Part shown: piece after piece, positions 1 to 9,801 of the stretch
Layout of the letters: every line of letters begins with the position of its first letter
Numbering within the stretch: the first letter of the stretch is position 1
NCBI GenBank assembly: GCA_963978895.1
Contig: OZ022244.1
Span: forward strand, 9,511,085 to 9,575,084
Direction: 5' to 3'
Length of the DNA stretch: 64,000 nt
DNA from: Erpobdella octoculata
Taxonomy: Eukaryota > Annelida > Clitellata > Hirudinida > Erpobdellidae
The notes under the pieces: generated by a model
The model's database searches: none
What the model saw: the letters and a program-made list of their open reading frames with translations, nothing else
What the model was told of the DNA's origin: nothing
Position numbers and translations under genes: made by a program

Positions 1-1344
1 ATATAATATATAATATATAATATATAATATATAATATATAATATATAATATATAATATATAATATATAATATATAATATATAATATATAATATATAATAT
101 ATAATATATAATATATAATATATAATATATAATATATAATATATAATATATAATATATAATATATAATATATAATATATAATATATAATATATAATATAT
201 AATATATAATATATAATATATAATATATAATATATAATATATAATATATAATATATAATATATAATATATAATATATAATATATAATATATAATATATAT
301 TATATAACATATAATATATAACATATAATATATAATATATATAATATATATAATATAATATAATATATAATATATAATATATAACATATAATATATAACA
401 TATAATATATAATATATAATATATAATATATAATATATAATATATAATATATAATATATAATATATAATATATAATATATAATATATAATATATAATATA
501 TAATATATAATATATAATATATAATATATAATATATAATATATAATATATAATATATAATATATAATATATAATAGATAATATATAATATTTAATATATA
601 ATTTATAATATATAATATATAATATATAATATTTAATATATAATATATAATATATAATATATAATATATAATATATAATATATAATATATAATATATAAT
701 ATATAATATATAATATATAATATATAATATATAATATATAATATATAATATATAATATATAATATATAATATATAATATATAATTTATAATATATAATAT
801 ATAATATATAATATATAATATATAATATATAATATATAATATATAATATATAATATATAATATATAATATATAATATATAATGTATAATGTATAATATAT
901 AATATATAATATATAATATATAATATATAATATATAATATATAATATATAATATATAATATATAATATATAATATATAATATATAATATATAATATATAA
1001 TATATAATATATAATATATAATATATAATATATAATATATAATATATAATATATAATATATAATATATAATATATAATATATAATATATAATATATAATA
1101 TATAATATATAATATATAATATATAATATATAATATATAATATATAATATATAATATATAATATATAATATATAATATATAATATATAATATATAATATA
1201 TAATATATAATATATAATATATAATATATAATATATAATATATAATGTATAATATATAATATATAATATATAATTTATAATGTATAATGTATAATGTATA
1301 ATAGATAATATATAATATATAATGTATAATATATAATATATATA
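1..1344. repeat. 7-bp ATATAAT satellite array
   Basis: The stretch is an almost pure tandem array of the 7-mer ATATAAT, about 190 units, with scattered variants (ATGTAAT, ATTTAAT, ATAGATA). It continues off the left edge. It ends exactly where the GTCA-type dispersed repeat begins. A 189-codon open frame through it is an artefact of the period. Confidence 0.97.
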
Positions 1345-2180
1345 TCCACCCCACATTTGAAGTCCTGGAAACTAAATTTTCAATAAATTGTGAAACCCGT
1401 ATATCATTATTTTTAGAGTAGAAACTAAATACTAATTTTTAATTTTGTAACATTAACAGTTTTTGAGTAGAAGCTACTTTAAAAACCAAATAACCCAATT
1501 TTCCAACCCACATTTGAGGTCCGGGAAACAAAATTTGTAAAAAATGGTGAAGCACGTATATCTTTGTTTTTAGAAAAGAAACTAAATAATAATTTTTACA
1601 TCTGTGGTATTTACTGTTTTTGAGTAGCAGTTACTATAGAAGACAATTAGCCCTATTTTCCACCCCACATTTGAAGTCCTGGAAACCAAATTTTCAAAAA
1701 ATGCTAAAACACGTATTTCATTATTTTTGGAGTAGAAACTAAATACTAATTTTTACTCCTGTAGCAGTAACAGTTTTTGAGTAGAAGCTACTTCAAAAAC
1801 CAAATAACCCATATTTCCAACCCACATTTGAGGTCCGGGAAACCGAATTTTCAAAAAATGGTGAAACACGTATCTTTTTATTTTTCAAAAGAATCTATAT
1901 ACCAAATTTCAAAATCTCCTCATTTTTGGTTTTCGAGATAGACATTGTTTTTGAAAAAAGTTTGTTTTCCAGTTTTTTCCCCTCAGGAGCAAAATTTACA
2001 AAAATCCTTTCTTAGCGGATGTTTACGCTGTAAAAGTAATATAAGTTCCAAATTTCACGTTCCTAGGATGAGGCATTTGAGCTCGGCGTTGATTATCAGT
2101 CAGTCATCTGTCAGTCAGTCAGTCAGTCAGTCAGTCAGTCAGTCAGTCAGGACATGTTCTTTTATATATATAGATAAAAC
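1345..2180 (+). repeat. GTCA-ending dispersed repeat, copy A
   Basis: This is an interspersed repeat that begins CCACCCCACATTTGAAGTCC and ends with a (GTCA)n tract (about 2097-2150) followed by TTTTATATATATAGAT. Its first two thirds hold four tandem subunits of about 157 bp starting near 1345, 1505, 1661 and 1817. A near-identical copy lies in reverse at 37610-38435 and a diverged copy at 4735-5531. The short tetranucleotide core recalls Helitron-related non-autonomous repeats (pearl/DINE type), but no Helitron protein or terminal hairpin was confirmed, so the class is inference. Confidence 0.8.
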
Positions 2181-2439
2181 GTAGCTGCTTGTATTGGTGG
2201 GGAAACAGCTACATTCTGCAAACCAAGAAACTGCAAAACGAGTAATGTTGATGGCAAGGAATCGCAGTTACAGAGACGATAGTCTCGGCCTGCTGGTTTT
2301 CAGAAAAAATCTAAAAACATTTTTGTTTTAGAACATTATTATGTTTTTTTTTTACTTATTTTTAATTATTTAATTTCTCTGACTGCTCTCCATGCTTTTG
2401 AGAGCATTATAAAAAGCATGTGAAATAATTTTTTTGATA

Positions 2440-3020
2440 AGTTCCGAACATCGCTGAAGTTAGCAACGGTAGCTAACTTTGCCTTCATTATACATAGGAA
2501 ATTCAAAATTGTGGCATTTTATTTTTTAAATATATTTGAATAGATAATTAAAAAACAAAACGATCTGTACTAGTTTCAGATAAATATCACAATTGTTAAC
2601 GGAGTTATATGATAAAAACTATACCGATTAAATCGGTCGTTGTATCTATTTACAATTTACTCGCTTGGTGAATGCCTACACGCAGTGGCATGATAAATTC
2701 CAAGTTGCTCTATTTTTAGAATAATTGTATTTTTGAAAAGATAATTAAAAGCAAAACAATCTGTACAAGTTTTATCAAAAAGCAACAAAAACTAACAAAA
2801 TAATTCCGTAAAACTGTTCGTTAACTTGAACAAAGTAATTAAGTAAAAACTGTTCAATAAAATCGTTTGCTAACTCTTCACGCATTTTACATGGAAAATT
2901 CAAAGTTGTGGCATCTTTATTAAATTAGCATATTTCGATAGATAATTAAAAAACAAATCAATATGTACAAGTCTCGTCAAAACGCCACAAAAATTAACAG
3001 AGTAAATCAGTAAAAACTGT
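2440..3020. mobile_element. Internal fragment of hAT-type MITE family (same as 61999-62849)
   Basis: The block starting CGCTGAAGTTAGCAACGG, with the later stretch containing GTACAAGTCTCGTCAAAA, matches the interior of the complete element at 61999-62849. This copy has about 200 bp more in the middle and lacks recognisable terminal inverted repeats. No coding potential is seen. Confidence 0.65.
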
Positions 3021-3492
3021 TTGATGAAATTGGTTGCTACCTCTGCACCGCACATGCATTTTTGTCTGTGGACAAGTATTTTAATCTTTGTTTTAGAAGA
3101 AAACAACCGCAAGCGCACTGGTGAATTTAGGGAGACTATGGCCCCCAAGATTTCTAAAGTCCCAGTAATATATGAATGCCACGCGTTTGATTACGGTAAA
3201 ATAGAGAAAATGCTAGCTCAAATTGTAAGGCTGCAGTACAGTTGAATATTACTTAGCATATATTTTTCTGCACATGACGCCCGGTTGTACACGTTTTAGC
3301 GCGTTATATGCGTGTATACTTAAAAAGACACTATAACATTATTTTTCGCTTAAAAATGTATGCAATCTTTTGCTGGCAGGCACACACCGTGGTTGACCGT
3401 CTTATGGTCAATTGTAAAAAATTATACAAGCAGTGCTCGTCGCGGCTTCGCTCGCTTGGAATTAGATAATTTGAACCATAGTGCATCCATAC

Positions 3493-3731
3493 TTGAGTAC
3501 TGCACGGGCTGATTTTTTACGGCACAGTCCGGCTTCAACTTGACCCGGCCCGCTTCATAAGCCAAAATTCCAGGCCCGGCCCGTCGAATGTGAGCCCGGC
3601 CCGTTTTTACAGCCTAAAATTTTTATAAATTTGGCGAAAAATCTCAGACCATCCCACCTTGATTTCAGGTTTGGCCCGGCCCGTCTGAAGACCCTAAAAT
3701 CACGGTCTAGCCCGGTCCGTGCAGTTCTCTA
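3493..3731. mobile_element. Short hAT-like MITE, GCCCGG-rich
   Basis: The 239-bp element has imperfect terminal inverted repeats (left TTGAGTACTGCACGG, right end reading inward TAGAGAACTGCACGG). It is flanked by ATCCATAC and ATCCATAG, an 8-bp target duplication with one change. Repeated CCCGGCCCG motifs fill the interior. Related GC-rich fragments follow near 3740 and 4640-4730. Confidence 0.65.
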
Positions 3732-3940
3732 ATCCATAGAGTCCTACACGGATTTTTTAGACCCGGTCTGGTTCATGTTATAAGCAAACAAGTAAATTAA
3801 AAACGAATTTTTAAAACCAATGCTCTTATATGTAATTACAACACAAATTTTGCAATCAATTTTTTCTTATATTACTCTTTTATTTTATGTTAAAGTCGAA
3901 ATATCTTAATTATATCGAAATATCGAAATTAATTAAAATT

Positions 3941-4136
3941 ATCTAAATTAATTGACTTATTGTAAAACTAATAATTGAATATTGCATTGTCTTCTATTTT
4001 AAGCATGTATGCAAAATTTGAAAAAATCTATCATCAGGAAGTGACTCAAAAATTGATTGCAAGATTTGAAACAGACAGAGAAACAAACAGACAGACAGAG
4101 AAACAGAGACGACGAGTTAATAAAAGCATTGGTAAT
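3941..4136. repeat. Direct repeat, copy 1 of 2
   Basis: This segment (AATTGACTTATTG... through an AACAGACAGAGAA tract to AATAAAAGCATTGG) recurs at 4391-4628. The second copy has an expanded (GAAACAGACA)-type tract. The GACAGAGAAACA run gives open frames in both copies that are not considered genes. Confidence 0.85.
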
Positions 4137-4283
4137 AATAATAAAAATATCATCAAAAAGCATCGAATTTAAATATCTCAACTATTTTCATGAAAATTTC
4201 GTACACGCTTGAGAATCGCGGTCAGTGAGTGTGGTTCGTGTTAACTTGGTAAAATAGTCTGCCAGTCGGTTAGCGTTTTGTGG

Positions 4284-4389
4284 TCAAGAAAACCCTCAAG
4301 AAAACCCTCCAGAAAACCCTCAAGAAAACCCTCAAGAAAACCCTCAAGAAAACCCTCAAGAAACCCCTCGATAAAATCCTCAAGAAAAT
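4284..4389. repeat. 12-bp tandem repeat AAGAAAACCCTC
   Basis: About nine head-to-tail copies of a 12-bp unit lie between the two copies of the 3.9/4.4-kb direct repeat. Confidence 0.9.
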
Positions 4390-4390
4390 T

Positions 4391-4628
4391 AACTAAATTA
4401 ATTGACTTATTGTAAAACTAATAATTGAATATTGCATTGTCTTCTATCTTGAGCATGTATGCAAAATTTGAAAAAAATCTATCATCAGGAAGTGACTCAA
4501 AAATTGATTGCAAGATTTGAAACAGACAGAGAAACAGACAGAGAAACAGACAGAGAAACAGACAGAGAAACAGACAGAGAAACAGACAGAGAAACAGAGC
4601 CGACGAGTTAATAAAAGCATTGGTAAAA
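4391..4628. repeat. Direct repeat, copy 2 of 2
   Basis: It matches 3941-4136, with six instead of two units of the CAGACAGAGAAA tract. It is followed by GC-rich CCTGGC/GGCCCG sequence like that in the 3493-3731 MITE. Confidence 0.85.
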
Positions 4629-4734
4629 ACTTCAGGCCTGGCTTGTTATTTAGGCCCGAACTGGCCTGTTACATAAGCACAAAAGTCGAAGCCTGGCCCG
4701 TCCGTGATGAACGGGCACAAAACCTCAATGATTA

Positions 4735-5528
4735 GAAACTATTTTTTGAAAATTAATGAAACACGTATTTTAGTATTTAAAAAAACTTAAATACTGAATT
4801 TCAATAATTTTACGTTTACAGCTATTTGTAGTCCTGGAAGCCAAAACACAAAAAATGGTGAAACATGTGTAACTTTATTTTCTAAATAGTATCTAAATAT
4901 TAATTTTTATATTTCTAGTATTTCCAGTTTCAGAGTAGCAGTTATTCTAAAAAATATATAACTTTATTTTCCACACCACATATGAAGTCCTGGAAACCAA
5001 ATTGTAAAAAACTATTAAAACATGTATTTTTTTATATTATAAAAGTAATTTTGGTTCTAAACTGCAAAACTTTCACATTTTTAGTTTTTGGAGTTTTTTT
5101 ATCAAATATTCCTCCCCCCCCCCATTTGAGGTCCTGGAAACCATATTGCCAAAAATTGGTAAAACACGCATGTTTATTTTTTGAGGAGATACGAAATATT
5201 AATTTTTACATATGTAGCATTTACAGTTTTTGAGTAGCAGTTATTCGAAAAACAAATAACTTTATTTTCCATCCCACATTTGAAGTCTCGGAAACCATAT
5301 TGTTAACAAATGGTAAAACACGTATTTTTTATTTTTTAAGAAGAATCGAGATACCAAGTTTCAAAACTTTTTCATTTTTGGTTTAAAATAAAAACGTTTG
5401 TTTTCCTGTTTCATCCCCTCAGAAGTAAAATTCTCAAAAACCCTTTCTTAGTGGGTGCTCCAAATTTCACGTTCCTAGGTTGTAGCGTTTTAGCTCGGCG
5501 TTGATTATCAGTCAGTCAGTCAGGACTT

Positions 5529-5531
<3 letters not shown>
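4735..5531 (+). repeat. GTCA-ending dispersed repeat, copy C (diverged)
   Basis: The copy has the same subunit plan as copy A (starts near 4830, 4969, 5110 and 5268, each with a ...CACATTTGA-GTCCTGGAAACC core) and ends in a shorter GTCAGTCAGTCAGGAC tract before a TA microsatellite. It is more diverged than copies A and B, so it is an older insertion. Confidence 0.7.

Positions 5532-5614
<83 letters not shown>
5532..5614. repeat. (TA)n microsatellite
   Basis: Pure TA dinucleotide tract between GTCA repeat copy C and the ACTAGC-headed element. Confidence 0.98.
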
Positions 5615-5616
<2 letters not shown>

Positions 5617-7675
5617 TAGCTGGGTTACCCGGCGTTGCCCGGGGATTTTAAAGGCTTTTTATCGTTTTCTCTCTGGCTCCCGTTTCCTTAACCGCTTGCT
5701 TTCCCGTTCCATGTCGCTTTCTCACTCCTGGTCGCATTTCTGCTCACGGTCGCTTTTCCGGCCCCGGTCTCTTTTACTTTTCCCGATCCCGGTTGCTTTT
5801 ACGCTTTACCGCTCCAGCTTGCCCTTCTTTTCGCTCTTCTGTTCCTCCATTAAATTTTAGAGCTTTCCCAATGTGGCTTAGATGGGCTGTAGCGGAATGC
5901 TGTGCACAGTCATCAAAATTGATCTGTTCTCTCGTTAACACTTTGTTGTTTGGTTTGCTCGTTTAGTTACGTCTGAACTTCCTCAATTTTAATTAGTGTT
6001 CTTTAATGTATTGGTTCCACTCTGCAAGTGTGATCTTCTGCAAAGGCTTATTATGATTGACTGAAGCTGAAAAAAAAAAGAATTTATTAGTTAACGGCTG
6101 CAATAATGTTAAAATCCGCTCATATATCTCAACAGGTTATATTTATTTTAAATACTTGTAAGATTATAAATGCCTACAATAGATTTATCACACACTGCTT
6201 TTTTGAGTTGTTCTTAGTTTTTAAGTGTCATGTCTACAGAAAGCATACAACGCTACATGTGGCATGTTAATTAATGTTGACCCGTGGCTTTAAAAATTGT
6301 GATATAAAACATGAAGTAATAATAATATTAAAAACCTTCAAAGCATTAACTTAATGAATTTTCCGAGAGTTTTCTGAGATCATCAATTTGGAACAATCGA
6401 AGAGTACCACTTTTATTTAGCAAATGATGCAATTATAAATTGAACAAAACAGCAGCAGATTGATAGGCTGGCTTGAGAACTTTGTTCATGATTTTGTTGA
6501 AACACAAAAATACTGCACTTGCTTTCATTTCTTTCAAATTGCATGCACCTCATATATCAGTGAAACTTTTACAATAAATTGGTGTTGCATGTAAGATTTT
6601 CTTTAAAATGTAATTTTCTAATTTCCTCTGAAAAGTAAAAAATAAAATAAGACCGATAAATTAATTCATAATCTTATAGTCATAACTACTCGTAAATAAT
6701 AATGGTTGTAATGCCATCACATAAAAAAAAACTTACCTGCCCAAAAAAATTTCTCATTTACCGATAGGCTGATTGCAAGCTCGTCGCTCAACAATATTAG
6801 ATGAGGAACAATTGAAGTCAGAAGCCTTGAACGATAAATATGAACAATGAATTTAAATTTATTTTTCCAATCTGCAACTCCTTTTTGTAAAACACAAAAT
6901 GTTAGAGCATAATGATAATCTTATAATAATTAATAATAATATAACATAATTAAACACGTGCAATGCAACAAACGAAACAAATTGAAAGATACACAGTAAA
7001 TCATGATTTTAAAAACTAAAAACAAATTACCAAAGCTTTGCCACTTACTTTTGAATGGGAGATATGAACAATGAATTTCTAATTTGATTTAATTTTAATT
7101 TGTTAAGTCTGGAACTCTTTTTGTGAAGCACAAAATATCTCTAAATAGAAGAAAATCCACCTGCAATTTATTGATTAGTCCTGAAATCCAAGGTTATCTA
7201 GATTTAAAAAATAAGTTGCTAAAATCAAATATAAAGTTTACCGATAGCAGAGCTGTCGTATCGGAGGTTCGGAAGAGAATGAGCCTCAATGAGCTCTATG
7301 AAATCAAAACAAAGGTATCCGGCGGCACCATAGATATCTATGGGCGGCACTAAACAACACACATATTTATTTAATTTAATATTTATATTTAAAATCTTGA
7401 AAACTTAAGAAAAAAAATTAAAAATATTTTGTATAATTTAACTATAAATTTATTTTATTTTATTTTGTAGAAAAAAAATTTACTCCAACTTACTACCGCT
7501 GACCAAAAGGTTTTTTGTCCATAAAACATCAACGGAGAAACCAATTTATTTAAAATTTTACAGGAACCACCGCCTGAATAAGATACATAAGTGTGCCAAA
7601 TTTCAATTAAATCTGTTCGGCCGTTTACATTTTATGTCCGAACAAACAAACAAACATTTCATTTTTATATATAAG
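5615..7675 (+). mobile_element. ACTAGC-headed element, long (2-kb) member
   Basis: The segment starts CTAGCTGGGTTACCCGGC, followed by degenerate C/T-rich copies of the family minisatellite (to about 5850). It ends with CAAACAAACAAACATTTC, ATTTTTATATATAAGA and TA repeats. The same type of head occurs at 12758, 38566, 40586 and 42259, and the same type of tail at 39804, 40580, 42080 and 43730, so this looks like one element with both ends. The interior (5861-7600) is AT-rich. The only open frame, 7123-7353 (76 codons, including RAVVSEVRKRMS), matches nothing I recognise. No transposase or RT is visible, so it is presumed non-autonomous. Confidence 0.45.
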
Positions 7676-7699
7676 ATATATATATATATATATATATAA
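7676..7699. repeat. (TA)n at 3' end of L2 LINE
   Basis: Short TA tract separating the ACTAGC-headed element from the 3' end of the minus-strand L2 LINE. Confidence 0.9.
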
Positions 7700-7866
7700 G
7701 TTTTAGGTTTAAGTTTATTTGGATTTCAAGCGCCCTTTTGTGTAACACCTCAGGGCTCCTTTTACAATAAAATCAACAAAACAAAACATTAAAAATAAAG
7801 CAAAAAAATAATATAAAACACAAAAATCAGCATGTCAGGAAAAATGAAATAATTTCTCTCTGATCA

Positions 7867-8109
7867 TCAATTTGGATAGGATTTCGCAAACAGAAATGTC
7901 TTTAGCTCGGCCTTGAATAAACTCAATGTAGTGGCTTCTCGGATGCTGGCAGGCAACATGTTCCATGTTGCCGGTCCTGCTATACTGAAGGCTCGACTGC
8001 CGTAAGTTTTTGTTCGAGTTATGGGAACAACTAGATCACCACGACTAGCAGATCTGTGACGAGATAAGTAAGAATTTTCATCAGACACAGTGACACACAG
8101 CTCTTGCAA
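7867..8109 (-). pseudogene. L2 LINE ORF2 C-terminal fragment
   Basis: This 80-codon stretch is the C-terminus of the same LINE protein, out of frame with the main part. It starts with the YLQEL region, passes through SRGDLVVPITRTKTYGSRAF and the conserved AGPATWNMLP motif, and ends with LKTFLF. The missing link (ERITFKIGTLVYKALHG) can be read upstream of it on the minus strand, so the break is the local rearrangement near 8170, not a new gene. Confidence 0.88.
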
Positions 8110-8173
8110 ATATGAGGGGGCTTCGCCATGGAGCGCCTTGTAAACTAAAGTCCCAATTTTGAAAGTAATTCGC

Positions 8174-9718
8174 TCAGAGTTCAGTTTTCATTATTGCAGT
8201 TTTCATTATTGCAGTCACATGATAATGTTTCTTTAGTCCACCAAAAAGACGAGCAGCTGCATTTTGAATACGTTGAATCTTTCCAACAGCACTAAGAGGT
8301 AAGCCTGTAAATAGAGAGTTGCAGTAGTCAAGTCTACTTACAACAAACGAATGCAGCAGGAGACGTGTTGCTTCACTTGTCAGAGACCTTCGTATGGTTC
8401 TAAGTTGTCGTAGTTGGAAAAAACAGGTTTTTGACAGTTTAGATATATGATCTTTCATGGAAAGCTCAGAATCGACATATACACCTAAGTTTCGAACAAC
8501 TTCTGTGGGGGCAACGAAAGCCCCAGCAACTAACAAGGCTTTTGCTTTACTCTGTTGCAACTTTGATCTTGCACCTATCCAGATTAATTCAGTCTTATCG
8601 CCATTCAGTTTTAGACGATTAGAAGCCATCCACTGTTCAATGTTCTCTATGCAGGGCAATAAGCGAAGGTGAACATTCTCCGCATCATCAACAGAGCAGT
8701 GAACATATGTTTGGGTGTCGTCGGCATAGCAGTGTCCCTCGAGTCCAGAACGATGAATAATTTCAAGTAAATCAGTGGTGTACAATAGAAAGAGTAGTGG
8801 GCCCAAGACTGATCCCTGGGGAACTCCACTACTAAGCGACACGGACAATGACAAGTTCCCACCCACACTAACCCGTTGCGTGCGGTTAGTTAAATATGAA
8901 ATAATCCATTTTAAGACAACTCCACAGATGCCATGAGTTTTTTCAAGTCTCTCAATAAGGATTCCATGGTCAACAGTATCAAATGCGGCACTCAGATCTA
9001 AGAGACTCAGTAGCGATACCTTACCACTATCAGTAGCAACTGCCAGATCATTCACTACTTTGAGTAGTGCAGATTCTGTAGAGTAAAACCGGCGATACGC
9101 AGATTGGTTCGATGGGAGACTGCCAGAAAGACCTAGATGTACATTCAATCGTTTAGCAACAATCCGCTCTACCAGTTTTGACATAAAGGTCAGGTTAGAG
9201 ACTGGTCGATAGCTCTTCATGTCAGCAGGGTCAAGTCCGTCTTTTTTAATAAGCGGAGTCACAAGTGCTGACTTCTGACTAGCAGGAAAATATCCTTCTT
9301 GTAAAGATCGAGTGCACATCAAAGCGACAAAAGATGCAATGTGGACACAACATTTTTTGATAATCCAAGTAGGGGATGGATCCAGTGAACAATATTTGTT
9401 CGGAGCAGCCATTATCAATTTTATTATCTCATCAGCCGTGACTGGTTGGAATTCATCCATGAACAACGTGCTGGTCAAAAGTATAGATGGTGGCTTTGCA
9501 AGCGCTGTATGTGTTCTAACTTGCTCTACCTTGTCTTGAAAAAACCTCACAAACTGGTCTGGAGTAATAGAAGAGCTCACATTAGATGAAGACTTTTCTT
9601 TACCAAGAAGTGTTGACAAGTTACTCCAGAGCTTTTTTGGAGCTTTCTGATTAACGGCAATCCTGGCTTCCCAGTATTCATGCTCTTTTCTCTGGAACAA
9701 ATATCGCATGGTCCGCAA
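8174..9718 (-). pseudogene. L2 LINE reverse transcriptase (partial ORF2)
   Basis: The 514-codon open stretch encodes a non-LTR reverse transcriptase that would copy LINE RNA at a nicked target. The RT begins around codon 90, with NYRPVSN-like SYRPVSNLTFMSKLVER, motif A LLDLSAAFDTVDH, motif B SSGVPQGSVLGPLLF and motif C HCYADDTQ near codon 329. The order and wording of these motifs are those of the L2 branch of the CR1 superfamily. All RT catalytic aspartates are present. The N-terminal endonuclease is absent because the copy is 5'-truncated at a TA tract, so the first ATG is arbitrary. At 8174-8205 a 15-bp direct duplication replaces the usual HWLPV region and brings in the stop. Confidence 0.92.
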
Positions 9719-9748
9719 GCCGTCAATCCATATAGATTTACTCGCCGT

Positions 9749-9751
<3 letters not shown>

Positions 9752-9799
<48 letters not shown>
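9752..9799. repeat. (TA)n microsatellite
   Basis: TA tract at the 5' truncation point of the L2 LINE. Confidence 0.97.

Positions 9800-9801
<2 letters not shown>

Larger units (their letters stand above)
7700..9751 (-). mobile_element. L2-clade LINE, 5'-truncated
   Basis: This is the 3' two thirds of a minus-strand LINE: reverse transcriptase, C-terminal region and a short 3' UTR. The endonuclease and ORF1 are missing and the break lies directly at a TA microsatellite (9752-9799). The 3' end also runs into TA repeats. The reading frame is broken near 8170 by a local duplication. The copy is therefore dead-on-arrival by truncation. Confidence 0.9.

Noticed and set aside
785..1354. 189-codon frame YILYIIY
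   Set aside because: It is a product of the 7-bp satellite (21-bp frame period).
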